A stretch of 64,000 nucleotides of DNA from JAAYCB01 sp012744395 (GCA_028703175.1 JAQVNJ010000018.1:1-64000), one strand, 5' to 3'; counted from the stretch's first letter, positions 8,955-17,836 are shown. Translations and numbers: made by a program. Notes: generated by a model from the sequence alone, not told the origin.

Positions 8955-9178
8955 CCGCTTCCTTTCGGCTGGGTTCGTTCACTCTGTCCGGGCGCTCTGT
9001 GCCCGAATCTGAACGAGTGGGCTCGTCACTGGCAAAGCGCCGATTATACGCCTTCCAATGAAATGCTCCTACCCGGATTCGCGACCCGCAGACCACGTCT
9101 CGCCGAGACGCTTGTCCACGTTTTTTTCGGAGAGACCGAACCAAAGGCCTCGTTGCACCACGGTCTCGGCGCGATCGA

Positions 9179-9928
9179 TCATGAGCCCGGATTTGAACCG
9201 GCATGTTCGACTATTTCTTTGACCGCCTCCGCAGATTTTGCCCAAGTTGCCTGGTAGGTCGTCTCCAGCGGAGCGGGGACGTACGTGCAAAAATCGAGAA
9301 AAATGGGCAAGGACGGGAGTCTGTCCCCCACGGCCATGGGCTCGACGTAGGCTGTCTGCGGCGGACCGGCGGAATAGGCCACCACCGTCAGCGGCTTATC
9401 GCCGGGCAGTTCGAACGGTTCTTCCCGGATTTCATCCCAGATCGCTTTATGAATGCCTTGAGGATCGCGCGGCGACGGGGGAAACAAGTCGACCACCAGC
9501 AAGTTGATCCCGTGCCGAACGAACTCCTCCGCCTTCAGGACGAACGACCGGAGGCTATGCCGGCTGCTCTTGTTGCCCGGCGAGACGATCTCGATTACCG
9601 CCACGACCTGCCCTAGCCGGTGCTTGATCAGGAGCCGATTGGCCTTGCCCACATACAGGTCGGGCTCCGCGGAAGTGATAAACCGCGCCCGCGGCGGCGT
9701 ATCGGCGACCGCGATTCCTCCGCAGGCATCCGGCCGGTCAGGCGCAGTCGGCCTTCGCTTCAGCGTTACCACGTCGGGGATTGGGCCGCTGACGATCTGC
9801 TCGGCAAGCGCGAAGAAATCTGGCGGCAGAACGCCGGCGTTCAGCGCGTTTCGGATCTCAATCGTCCACGCCTGGTGGAAATCGTGGATGATGCCCGGCT
9901 CAACACCGCTCCAATCGTGAATGGGCAT
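9179..9928 (-). CDS. DUF4058 family protein
   Basis: This 249-residue protein begins MPIHDWSGVEPGIIHDFHQAW, the characteristic opening of the DUF4058 family found in planctomycetes and cyanobacteria. Conserved blocks AVIEIVSPGNKSS and NLLVVDLFPPSPRDPQG follow, reminiscent of a PD-(D/E)XK nuclease-like core (E-I-x-S-P-x-N-K). Family function is unknown. The ATG at 9928 is chosen over one at 9943 because GGAG lies about 9 bases ahead of it and the family starts there. A TATAAT box is visible on the minus strand at 9973-9978, about 45 bases upstream, a plausible -10 element without a clear -35. Confidence 0.8.
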   Translation of the reverse strand: MPIHDWSGVEPGIIHDFHQAWTIEIRNALNAGVLPPDFFALAEQIVSGPIPDVVTLKRRPTAPDRPDACGGIAVADTPPRARFITSAEPDLYVGKANRLLIKHRLGQVVAVIEIVSPGNKSSRHSLRSFVLKAEEFVRHGINLLVVDLFPPSPRDPQGIHKAIWDEIREEPFELPGDKPLTVVAYSAGPPQTAYVEPMAVGDRLPSLPIFLDFCTYVPAPLETTYQATWAKSAEAVKEIVEHAGSNPGS

Positions 9929-9943
9929 GCCCGTCTTCTCCAT

Positions 9944-10435
9944 CAGGAATGAATCGCAAGGGTATGATCCTGATTATAGCGTCCATGCGGCGGATCGGGT
10001 GCGCCGGGAACCTGGAATCGGTCGCGCGATGGACCTCCTTCGGGCGGCACAGCCCGGCTCATCGGGGCAGTGTGAACCGTCTTCTTATAGCTCGGGACCG
10101 CCTCACGCCTGAAAGATGGACCTGGAAATGGGTCCTTTCGGGGGGCTAAACGCGGCGTATGGCTGCCTCGTGGGCCAAATCCAGCCCCTGCATTGGATTC
10201 CCGACGGCGGCTTGGGGCCTGCCGATTGGCCCGTTCTATGCGCAGGAAACCTGTTGAATTACCTCTTAAAGGGGGTGTAAGTCGCGGGATTTACCGGATA
10301 AGTTAGCGGTTCCGCTTGGTTTTTGATCGACCTGTGGTCACGTGCGGCAACGCCCCGACCGGCCGAGTTGGCTTCTTTCGGGTCGTCCGGAAACCGGCTT
10401 GGTGTGCCCTCTAGTCTGCGAATGTTGGTTTCCCC
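9944..10435. other. Intergenic region between DUF4058 and NRDE genes
   Basis: These 490 bases lie between divergent genes and show no supported coding frame. A minus-strand TATAAT at 9973-9978 may serve the DUF4058 gene. A small stem (GGACC..GGTCC, about 10119-10135) is the only other structure seen. No known RNA gene was recognised. Confidence 0.5.
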
Positions 10436-11182
10436 ATGTGTTTGTTGGCATTGCAGTACAAGACCGCGCGTGACGCTCCGGTTCTGGTCGCTCAGAATCG
10501 GGAGGAGAGATACGATCGGCCCAGCCAGCCGCCCCGCATCCAGTCGGGGCGTCCGCGAGTCGTCTGCGGAATCGACCGGAAGGCGGGCGGCACCTGGTTT
10601 GGCGTGAACCAGCACGGCATGTTCGTCGCCGTGGCGAATCGGCCGAAACGTTGCGTGCCCGCCGAACCGCGTTCCCGCGGGCTGCTGTGCCGCGAGTTGC
10701 TCGGCACGCGGACGGCCACCGACGCGGCCGAACTGGCCGTCAAGGAGTTGGAGACCGGGCGCTACGACGGTGCCAGCTACATCTGCGCCGACGCCGACGC
10801 CGCGATCGTCGTCTACGGCGGGGATATCGTGGACGCCGTGACGTTGAAACCGGGGCTGCACCTGATCACCAACGGCAACGTCAACGACCGGTCCGATCCC
10901 CGCCAGGAGTTCGTCCGCCGGTTGCTGACCCTGCAACGGCTCGATTCCTCGGTCGCGTTTCTGGCGGTCGCCAGCCGGACCTTTTCACGCAAGCCGGACG
11001 CCCGGGGCAAGCGCGGCGTGGTCATCGTCGGAAACGAGCGGGGGACCGTCTCCTCTTCGCTCCTTTCGCTCGCCGATCGGAGCCAGAACTCCGTTTACCA
11101 ATACGCCGCCGGTTCGCCCGGCGACAATCCCTACGACGACATCTCCGCACTGCTTCGCCAAGTCCTCTCGACCGATCGCTAA
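10436..11182 (+). CDS. NRDE-family (TANGO2-like) protein
   Basis: This 248-residue protein starts Met-Cys-Leu-Leu and carries the eponymous motif Asn21-Arg-Glu-Glu24 followed by RYDRPS. GGTWFGVNQHGMFVAVANRP comes next, the hallmark of the NRDE/TANGO2 family. Family members have an N-terminal nucleophile-type fold with Cys2 as the likely nucleophile; eukaryotic TANGO2 is linked to heme or lipid handling, while bacterial roles are unclear. It is a single gene, convergent with the rhomboid gene 27 bases downstream. Its 3' end takes part in a long hairpin shared with that spacer. Confidence 0.88.
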   Translation: MCLLALQYKTARDAPVLVAQNREERYDRPSQPPRIQSGRPRVVCGIDRKAGGTWFGVNQHGMFVAVANRPKRCVPAEPRSRGLLCRELLGTRTATDAAELAVKELETGRYDGASYICADADAAIVVYGGDIVDAVTLKPGLHLITNGNVNDRSDPRQEFVRRLLTLQRLDSSVAFLAVASRTFSRKPDARGKRGVVIVGNERGTVSSSLLSLADRSQNSVYQYAAGSPGDNPYDDISALLRQVLSTDR

Positions 11183-11206
11183 GCGGTCGGAGAGGACCTG
11201 GCGAAG
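11153..11206. terminator. Long inverted repeat at convergent gene ends
   Basis: The left arm at 11153-11174 (CTTCGCCAAGTCCTCTCGACCG) pairs almost perfectly with the right arm at 11184-11206 (CGGTCGGAGAGGACCTGGCGAAG). One base is bulged, one pair is a wobble/mismatch, and the loop has nine bases. It covers the last codons of the NRDE gene and the spacer before the rhomboid stop. A stem of about 22 bp between convergent genes would fit a bidirectional terminator or 3' RNA stabiliser, though no T tract follows. Confidence 0.65.
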
Positions 11207-11209
11207 CGA

Positions 11210-11989
11210 TCAGCCGTCCTCCCGGAGTTGGTCCGCCTCGGCCGGCATCTGCTGGATCAGGGTGCGGATCCGTTCGTTCTTGACGTACTTCGCGTACAGC
11301 GGATGCCCTGGAGCCGCGATCGAGGGGAAGAGCAGGACCAGTGTGACGAGCACTGCCAGCGCGCGCCAGGCCCAGCGGCGGGCCGGCGCCAGCATCGCCA
11401 GCCCGTAGAGCACCCCAACCGCGCACCCCAACCCGTGCGCAACGTTGGCCACCAGCATGATCTTCAGGTAGGTCAGAACGATGCAGATGAAAAACCAGGC
11501 GACGAGCATCTGCACGACGTCCTGGCCGCACACGGCGTCGAAATCGCGGCGGTAGCGCCGCCCAACCCAGAGAATCCCAAACAGCCCGTAAACCACGCCC
11601 GAGAGCCCGACAATCGCCTGCTGCCCGTCGAGCGGAGCGTCCCAGTTGCTCACCAGGAACGACGGCACCATCGAGACGAAGGCCAACAGCACGATCACCA
11701 GCAGGTATCGGAACGAGCCGAAAAACGGTTCGAGAGCACGGCCGAACGTCATCAACCAGTAGATGTTGAATGCCGCGTGGATCACCGATCCGTGGAGCAG
11801 CGCGGTGGTGAATGGCCGCCACAGCTCCCCCGACCAGATCGTCGACAGCAAGCCCAGCTTCCACGTCATGTAATAGACTTCGCGCCGCTCCGGTTCGAAG
11901 GTGCAGACCAGTTCGAGGGCCGCCGCCACCGCCGCGAGGAGCAGCGTGACGGGAGTCCGTCGGAAATCGATTGCCGGGACGGGTAGCAC
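11210..11989 (-). CDS. Rhomboid-family intramembrane serine protease
   Basis: This 259-residue polytopic membrane protein has about six hydrophobic segments. It carries the rhomboid motifs LLHGSVIHAAFNIYWLMTFG (residues 65-83), GLSG with the catalytic Ser130, and a later helix NVAHGLGCAVG with catalytic His185. Ser and His form the dyad that cleaves transmembrane substrates within the bilayer. The usual GASG is GLSG here, a common variant. Substrate is unknown. Its start at 11989 is supported by the cytoplasmic N-terminus (MLPVPAIDFRRTPV) typical of the family. Confidence 0.85.
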   Translation of the reverse strand: MLPVPAIDFRRTPVTLLLAAVAAALELVCTFEPERREVYYMTWKLGLLSTIWSGELWRPFTTALLHGSVIHAAFNIYWLMTFGRALEPFFGSFRYLLVIVLLAFVSMVPSFLVSNWDAPLDGQQAIVGLSGVVYGLFGILWVGRRYRRDFDAVCGQDVVQMLVAWFFICIVLTYLKIMLVANVAHGLGCAVGVLYGLAMLAPARRWAWRALAVLVTLVLLFPSIAAPGHPLYAKYVKNERIRTLIQQMPAEADQLREDG

Positions 11990-12444
11990 GGGTGAGCTTT
12001 CTAAAAACCCTCGAATTGACTAGTTTTCATGCACGGTTCAGAGCAGGGGGGCGACGGAGCCGACCGCGCGGCTCTGCCAAGCCGAATACAACCTTTTTTA
12101 CTCTATCACGGCAGAGACGCCAACGACCGTTGACAAATCGGCATCCGCGCGGGCCGCCATCGAGCCCCTCGCGAACCGTGGTCTTTAGCGGCAAACCCCT
12201 TCCACCGAGTGACTTGCGTCGGCATCCCCGTCGCTCGGGCCGGATCGTGCCGGCCTGCGGGTGATGCCATCGAAAGGCTCGCCGCAGACCGTCTCCCCCT
12301 CGGATTAGTGAGCTGCCGTATGGCGAATGGGCCTTGAGCGGCGGCGAAGAAAGCCGTAGTTTAGAGGTCTTTGTCTCTCGCTGCTGGCGGATGGCGCCGA
12401 GCGATCTTCCGCGGGCTTCAGCGGGAACCTAGACGAATCATCCT
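11990..12444. other. Intergenic region with a group II intron-like fragment
   Basis: No coding sequence is supported here. The stretch at about 12026-12051 contains CATGCACGGTTCAGAGCAGG followed by a G run. This resembles the stem-loop sequence (CACGnACGGTTC..GGGG) seen at conserved positions of bacterial group II introns. No reverse transcriptase or domain V was found nearby, so at most it is a remnant. Confidence 0.35.
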
Positions 12445-13488
12445 ATGTCCAGCATATCCAGCCGAACAACAAAAGACGCGGAAATCACTGTCAGGCGTTC
12501 CCGGGTTGGCCGGCTGATGGGGGTGCAGGTGGTCGGCGTCGGCAGCTATGCCCCCGACAAGCTCGTGCGGAACGAGGATCTCGCCGCGCTGGGATGCGAC
12601 CCCGACTGGATCGTACAGCGGACCGGGATTGTCGAGCGGCGGCACGCGCCGCCGGAGATCGCCACCAGCGACATGGCGGTGATCGCGGCCGAGGAGTGTA
12701 TTGAGGACGCCGGGGTCGACCCCTCGGAGATCGACCTGGTGCTGCTGGGCACGTTCACGCCCGACCAGTTGCTGCCCGCCTCCGCTTGTCTTGTCCAGGA
12801 CCGCCTGGGGCTGTCCGCCCCGGCGATGGACCTGCACGCGGCCTGCGCGAGCTTCGCCTTTGCGATGATCACCGGCGCCCAGTTCGTCGCCAGCGGCTCG
12901 AGCAAGCTGGTCCTGGTGATCGGCGCCGACTGCAATTCGCGCGTCGTCAATCCGGAGGACAAGCAGACCTACCCATTGTTCGGCGATGCGGCCGGGGCCG
13001 TGCTGCTGGCGCCCGGATCGGACAGGCAGGGGCTGCTGGGCTTTGCCTACGGCTGCGACGGATCGGGCGCTGAACTGCTCCACCGCGCGGTGGGCGGCAC
13101 GCGCCGGCCGTTCTCCCACGACGCCCCGTCCAACGGCTCGCATTTCCTCGCCATGGAGGGGAGGCCCGTGTTCAAGTGGGCGGTCCGCGTCGTCACCCAG
13201 TCGATCGGCGAAATCCTCGAACTGACCGGAATGACGCTCGACCAGATCGACGTGTTCATCTTCCATCAGGCCAACCTGCGGATCATCCGCTCGGTCATCA
13301 AGGACGCCGGCATCGACCCCCGCAAAGTCTTCAACAACGTGCAGCGCTACGGCAACACGTCGGCCGGCAGCATCCCCATGGCGCTCGACGAGGCCTGTCG
13401 CGCGGGCCGCGTCCACCGCGGCGACCGGATTCTCGTCAGCGGCTTCGGGGCCGGCCTTGTTTGGGGCACGATTCTGATCCAGTGGTAG
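12445..13488 (+). CDS. fabH: Beta-ketoacyl-ACP synthase III
   Basis: This 347-residue enzyme condenses acetyl-CoA (or another acyl-CoA) with malonyl-ACP to start fatty-acid synthesis. The Cys-His-Asn triad is complete: Cys134 in HAACASF, His274 in FIFHQANLRI and Asn304 in GNTSAGSIP. The first ATG in frame is 12445. Homologues usually begin near MGVQVVGVGSYAPD, so the true start may be the ATG at 12517 (residue 25), making a protein of about 323 residues; neither has a strong ribosome-binding site. It is followed after two bases by pepF on the same strand. No other fab genes are nearby. Confidence 0.9.
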   Translation: MSSISSRTTKDAEITVRRSRVGRLMGVQVVGVGSYAPDKLVRNEDLAALGCDPDWIVQRTGIVERRHAPPEIATSDMAVIAAEECIEDAGVDPSEIDLVLLGTFTPDQLLPASACLVQDRLGLSAPAMDLHAACASFAFAMITGAQFVASGSSKLVLVIGADCNSRVVNPEDKQTYPLFGDAAGAVLLAPGSDRQGLLGFAYGCDGSGAELLHRAVGGTRRPFSHDAPSNGSHFLAMEGRPVFKWAVRVVTQSIGEILELTGMTLDQIDVFIFHQANLRIIRSVIKDAGIDPRKVFNNVQRYGNTSAGSIPMALDEACRAGRVHRGDRILVSGFGAGLVWGTILIQW

Positions 13489-13490
13489 CC

Positions 13491-15293
13491 ATGAGCAACG
13501 TTCGCCAACTTCCTCCCCGCAGTGCGGTCCGCGTGTCCGACACGTGGGACCTCTCCAGGCTCTACGCCAGCGACGACGCCTGGGAGCGGGATTTCAACCG
13601 CTGGGAGAAGCGGGTCGCCGGCTATGCCCGGTTTCAAGGCGGCCTCGCCGCCGGCGCGGAGGCCCTGGCCGCCTGCTTGAAGTTCGACCGCGATTTCGAC
13701 CGCCTGGGGGAACGGCTCGGTACGTACGCCTTCCTCAAGACCGCGGAAGATGCGACCCGCGACGAATACCAGCGGATGTATGGACGCTACCTCAACGCCG
13801 CCAGCCGGGCGGCCCAGGCGTCGAGCTACATCCGGCCCGAAATCCTCGCCATCCGCGCCGCGCGGCTCAACGAGCTGGCCGGCGACAGACGCTTGGCGCC
13901 GTTCCGCCTCTGGCTGGAGAGGCTCGTCCGATACAAGCCGCACACGCTCTCGAAAAAAGAGGAACGCCTGCTGGCCATGCAGACCGAAATGGCCCAGACG
14001 GCGGGCCAGGTGTTTCGCAAGCTCAACGACGCCGACCTGAAATTCGGCACCGTCAAGAACGAACAGGGCCAATCGATCGAGCTGACCCACGCCTCGTTCA
14101 CGGCGCTGCTCCATTCGCCCAAGCGGAGCGTCCGCCGCACCGCCTTTGAACAGCTCTACCGGCAGTACGACGCGCACCGCCATGCGCTCGCCGCGGCCCT
14201 CGAGGGCTCGATCCAGCGCGACGTCTATTACGCCCGGGCGAGGAACTTCCCCTCGGCCCTGGAGGCGGCGCTGTTTCCCGACCGCGTTCCGCCGGCGGTC
14301 TACGACAACCTGGTTGCCTCGGTCCACAAGCGGCTGCCCGCCCTCTACCGCTACTACGACGTGCGGCGGCGGAAGATGCGGCTGAAACAGCTCCATCACT
14401 ACGACACCTACGTGCCGATCCTCAGCGAGCTGCGCCAGCGGCACACCTGGAACGAGGCGGTCAGCACCGTGCTGGCCGCCCTCGAACCCCTCGGCAGCGA
14501 GTACTGCGGAACCCTCCAGCGCGGCCTGCGGGGACGCTGGTGCGATCGCTACGAAAACCGCGGCAAGCAGAGCGGGGCCTTCAGTTGCGGTTGCTACGAC
14601 GGCGAGCCGTATATCCTGATGAACTACCAGGAAGACGTCCTTGACCATGTGTTCACCCTGGCCCACGAGGCCGGCCATTCGATGCACAGCCACTACGCGG
14701 CCCGCTCCCAGCCTTACCAGTACTACAACTACGCGATCTTCGTCGCCGAGGTGGCCAGCACGTTCAACGAAGAGCTGCTCAGCCGCCACCTGCTCGCTCA
14801 AGCCGGCGACGACCAGCGGCGGGCGTATCTGGTCAACCGGCGGATCGATGCGATGCGGGCGACGATCTTCCGGCAAACGATGTTCGCTGAATTCGAGAAA
14901 CAGGCGCACGCTTCGGCCGAGTCGGGCGAGCCGCTGACCGTCGACCGCTTCCGCTCCCTCTACCGCGAACTGCTCGAACGCTACTTCGGACCCGACTTCG
15001 CCATCGACGACGCCCTCTCGCTGGAATGCTTCCGGATTCCGCATTTCTACCGGGCATTCTACGTCTACAAGTACGCCACCGGCATGTCGGCGGCGATCGC
15101 GCTGGCGCAGCGCGTGGCCGGCGGCGGCAAACGCCAACTCGACGACTACCTGGGCTTCCTCAAGGCGGGCTGCTCGCAGGACCCGCTCGACTTGCTCCGC
15201 GACGCCGGGGTCGACATGCTCAAGCCCGACGCCATCGATGCCGCGCTCGAAGAGTTCGAGCAATTGGTCGACGAACTGGACCGGCTGGTTTGA
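13491..15293 (+). CDS. pepF: Oligoendopeptidase F, M3 family metallopeptidase
   Basis: This 600-residue cytosolic zinc peptidase degrades peptides of roughly 7-17 residues. The zinc site is His392-Glu-Ala-Gly-His396, followed by SMHSHYAA and the downstream Glu in EVASTFNEELL that supplies the third ligand. The length is normal for PepF (about 600). The ATG at 13491 lies two bases after the fabH stop, so the two genes probably share a transcript. The long helical N-terminal lobe (residues 1-200) and the ending LVDELDRLV match the family. There is no signal peptide. Confidence 0.92.
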   Translation: MSNVRQLPPRSAVRVSDTWDLSRLYASDDAWERDFNRWEKRVAGYARFQGGLAAGAEALAACLKFDRDFDRLGERLGTYAFLKTAEDATRDEYQRMYGRYLNAASRAAQASSYIRPEILAIRAARLNELAGDRRLAPFRLWLERLVRYKPHTLSKKEERLLAMQTEMAQTAGQVFRKLNDADLKFGTVKNEQGQSIELTHASFTALLHSPKRSVRRTAFEQLYRQYDAHRHALAAALEGSIQRDVYYARARNFPSALEAALFPDRVPPAVYDNLVASVHKRLPALYRYYDVRRRKMRLKQLHHYDTYVPILSELRQRHTWNEAVSTVLAALEPLGSEYCGTLQRGLRGRWCDRYENRGKQSGAFSCGCYDGEPYILMNYQEDVLDHVFTLAHEAGHSMHSHYAARSQPYQYYNYAIFVAEVASTFNEELLSRHLLAQAGDDQRRAYLVNRRIDAMRATIFRQTMFAEFEKQAHASAESGEPLTVDRFRSLYRELLERYFGPDFAIDDALSLECFRIPHFYRAFYVYKYATGMSAAIALAQRVAGGGKRQLDDYLGFLKAGCSQDPLDLLRDAGVDMLKPDAIDAALEEFEQLVDELDRLV

Positions 15294-15324
15294 CGGTCCG
15301 CCGGAGCGGAGCAGAGCCCTTCCT

Positions 15325-15350
15325 GGTTCCCACGCTCCAGCTTGGGAACC
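15325..15350. repeat. GTTCCCA.GC palindrome, copy 4
   Basis: GGTTCCCACGCTCC followed by AGCTTGGGAACC lies 31 bases after the pepF stop. A degenerate half copy (GGCTTCCAAGCTG) follows at about 15365. Confidence 0.75.
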
Positions 15351-15375
15351 GGCGGCAGACTTTCTGGCTTCCAAG

Positions 15376-15469
15376 CTGCCGCTTCGATCCGGTCACGGCC
15401 CGGCGGTTCCGCCTGCTGGTCCGCGAGGCCAAGGACAATGTCAGCCGAATCTGGGAAGCCGAACTCTAA
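15376..15469 (+). pseudogene. Remnant of a discoidin-like (F5/8 type C) domain C-terminus
   Basis: The frame ending at TAA 15467-15469 reads RFDPVTARRFRLLVREAKDN followed by VSRIWEAEL. This is the typical last strand pair of galactose-binding (F5/8 type C) domains in planctomycete secreted proteins (VTARxVRLxV..WEFEV). Nothing upstream in the frame belongs to such a protein, because pepF ends only 82 bases before. It is therefore a stranded 3' fragment, probably left by the rearrangements that also brought in the neighbouring repeat element. Confidence 0.45.
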
Positions 15470-15482
15470 GAGCCGGCGCCTT

Positions 15483-15785
15483 AGCGGTCCATTTCAGAAA
15501 TGATGTCAGGGTTCCTTCAATGATGTAGGTTGGGCGTGCGGCGCCCGACAGAGAACGACGGGCAGGAATGCCCATCCTACCAATGAGCTTGCACGATCTT
15601 CAATCTCGCCGCAGCGCCGGGTTTCCGGGGCTTGAATCCGCATCTCCCGATCACGGTCCACTACCGCCATCTTCCGCCAAGTTCGTATCGCTCTCGAGCG
15701 AAATGCTGCAGCGATTGCGCGACATCAAAGGAACCGCTCTCGACGGGCGCAAGGAACCTTGACATCATTTCTGAAATGGACCACT
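15483..15785 (+). mobile_element. MITE-like element, copy A
   Basis: This is a 303-base element with terminal inverted repeats of about 35 bases starting AG(C/T)GGTCCATTTCAGAAAT and ending in the complementary ATTTCTGAAATGGACCACT. Inside are two hairpin-forming motifs (TTGGGCG..CGCCCGA and GGGCAGGAATGCCC). It also contains a 64-codon open frame (15568-15762) with no recognisable domain. A near-identical copy lies inverted at 17535-17836. There is no transposase inside, so it would have to be moved in trans. Confidence 0.85.
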
Positions 15786-16138
15786 AAGCAGGCGTCCAAG
15801 TGCCGGGCGTCTAGGTCCGGTGGTTTCGCTCCAGCTTGGCGCCGCCCGCCAGACAATCATCGCTGTTGGCCGTCAAGCAATGGGGCCACCTATCTTGCCC
15901 GGCTTCCTCACCCCCTATTTTGTGGTCTATCTGGAGAAAATCTGCCGGTTGTGCGGGATATCGTGAGGAATCCGGCTCCGCAAAGCCGAAAGGATATGAG
16001 GACGCGTATCCAAATGGGTGTACCCGTCTAAGGTGGAGACCGTCTCGGCTGATGGTGTTCGGGGCGATGCGATCCGGGACTTGGTGGCGTGCCAAGAGAT
16101 ACACTCTCCGCGCAGGCGAGAAGGTAAAGGACGGACCA
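15786..16138. other. Upstream region of the BBP7 gene
   Basis: These 353 bases separate MITE-like copy A from the BBP7 start. Open frames across it lack family resemblance. Only a purine-rich ribosome-binding region (GAAGGTAAAGGACGG, about 16120-16134) just before the ATG at 16139 can be pointed to. Confidence 0.5.
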
Positions 16139-17368
16139 ATGCTGACTGTAAAGGGATGGCTGGCTTGGACGCTTGTAGTTGCCACAGTCGCCGTGGGCAT
16201 CCCGGCGACCTCGGCCGTTGCGGCAAACGGTTCCAGTGAATTGCTTGTCGTCAACGGTTCCGATGGATCATCGCACGACATGGGCCTCGCCTGTTCGTCC
16301 TGCATCGGAGGGCTGGAGACCACCTGCTGCGGCGACATGAGCCCGACTGCCATGCTGCCCGGCGCGAGGTGGTATTTCCAGGCCGACCTGATCGCCCTTC
16401 GCCGCGACGCCACCAAGAACGAAGACTTCCAGTCGTGGAATGCCAACCTGTTCACCCTCGACGACGGCGCGGTGATCACCACGCCCATTTCAGAGACCGT
16501 GCTGAGCACCGACCAGTTGCACTTCCAGAATCAAGCCGGGCATCAACTGCTGCTCGGCTACATGATCTCCGACTGCTACGCGTTGGAGTTCTCCTATTTC
16601 GATCTGCACGACTGGGAAGAAATCGGCGCCGTCCGCGACAACACGGAATATGTGGCCGAGGTGGATGGCGATCTGAACCCCACAACCACCTATCCCAACA
16701 GCCTATTTTCTCCATTTTCAGATTTCGGAAACCCGCCGATTGAGGGCGTCGACTACAACCGCTTTGCCCAGATTTCCTACCGCAGCTCGCTGGACAACGT
16801 GGAATTGAACGTTCGCCACTGGTTGCGAAAACGGCCGTCGCGCCTGGCGATCTCCGTCCTCTGGGGTGGGCGGCACAATGCCGTTCACGAGCAGTTCGGC
16901 TACCTGACCGAATCGGTCTACCCCGGGCCGGGCGTGATCTCCAATGCAGTCAACGTCCGCACCCGCAACGAGCTCTGGGCGTTCCAGGTCGGCAGCTTGC
17001 TGGAGTTCTGCGTTGATCCGGGCTGGCACCTGGAATACGAGGTCAAGGGCGGAATCGCCCACAACCGTGCCTTTCAAGAATCGGTCTACACGGTCACCGG
17101 CGGCGAAAACGCCGGCGTCTACACGGGCCGCGCCGACAAGGACCTGACGTCCTGGGTCGCCAGCATGCGGCTCGACCTGGTCTACCAGTTCGGCGCCCAC
17201 TTGACCACGCACATCGGCTACCAGGCGCTGTTCCTGGGTGACCTGGCCTTGGCCTCGCGCAACATGCAGACCGACCTGGATATGCTGATGCTCGGCCCCG
17301 CAATGCTCAACGACGGCGGCCACGTGATCTACCACGGGCCCGAAGCGGGCTTCGTCGTCACCTGGTAG
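16139..17368 (+). CDS. BBP7-family (DUF1551) outer-membrane beta-barrel protein
   Basis: This 409-residue protein has a signal peptide (MLTVKGWLAWTLVVATVAVG.., cleavage near ATSAVAA). A planctomycete-type barrel domain follows, with alternating strands rich in aromatic residues. Diagnostic phrases are GARWYFQADLIALRRD near the start, then SYRSSLDNVELNVRHWL and HLEYEVKGGIAHNRAF later. BBP7 proteins are thought to form porins in the planctomycete outer membrane; the function of this one is unknown. The Cys pair region SCIGGLETTCCGD near the mature N-terminus is notable. The gene is enclosed by two inverted copies of the same small element. Confidence 0.72.
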   Translation: MLTVKGWLAWTLVVATVAVGIPATSAVAANGSSELLVVNGSDGSSHDMGLACSSCIGGLETTCCGDMSPTAMLPGARWYFQADLIALRRDATKNEDFQSWNANLFTLDDGAVITTPISETVLSTDQLHFQNQAGHQLLLGYMISDCYALEFSYFDLHDWEEIGAVRDNTEYVAEVDGDLNPTTTYPNSLFSPFSDFGNPPIEGVDYNRFAQISYRSSLDNVELNVRHWLRKRPSRLAISVLWGGRHNAVHEQFGYLTESVYPGPGVISNAVNVRTRNELWAFQVGSLLEFCVDPGWHLEYEVKGGIAHNRAFQESVYTVTGGENAGVYTGRADKDLTSWVASMRLDLVYQFGAHLTTHIGYQALFLGDLALASRNMQTDLDMLMLGPAMLNDGGHVIYHGPEAGFVVTW

Positions 17369-17534
17369 CACGGGTCTCCCGGCCCGTCGCGCCCGTTGGG
17401 GCGGTCGGCGATCGGTGGCGCGGCGCTGCCGTCTTGGCTGCGTGGAATTGTCTGGTTCCGCGAGACGCTCAGGGGCTGCCGGCCGGTTCGGGATGGACCG
17501 CTCTGCACCACCCTACCGCGCGCGACCGCTGCTT

Positions 17535-17836
17535 AGTGGTCCATTTCAGAAATGATGTCAAGGTTCCTTGCGCCCGTCGAGAGCGGTTCCTTTGATGTCG
17601 CGCAATCGCTGCAGCATTTCGCTCGAGAGCGATACGAACTTGGCGGAAGATGGCGGTAGTGGACCGTGATCGGGAGATGCGGATTCAAGCCCCGGAAACC
17701 CGGCGCTGCGGCGAGATTGAAGATCGTGCAAGCTCATTGGTAGGATGGGCATTCCTGCCCGTCGTGCTTTGTCGGGCGGGAACGCCCAACCTACATCATT
17801 GAAGGAACCCTGACAGCATTTCTGAAATGGACCACT
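17535..17836 (-). mobile_element. MITE-like element, copy B (inverted relative to copy A)
   Basis: This 302-base copy has the same termini as copy A and carries the identical 64-codon open frame on the minus strand (17558-17752). TTA lies directly outside both ends (17532-17535 region and 17836-17838), consistent with a three-base target duplication. The right end abuts the stop codon of the DUF1571 gene, so insertion happened at, and perhaps supplied, that stop. Confidence 0.85.

Noticed and set aside
9179..9215. A tRNA T-arm-like sequence (GGTTCAAATCCGGGC on the minus strand)
   Set aside because: It lies within the last codons of the DUF4058 gene (GSNPGS), the outer T-stem pair does not match, and no D-arm, anticodon arm or acceptor stem can be built around it.
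13347..15374. A 675-codon open frame opposite pepF
   Set aside because: It is a shadow of a GC-rich gene: its composition is Ala/Gly/Val/Arg-rich without any family motif, while the opposite strand carries an intact M3 peptidase.
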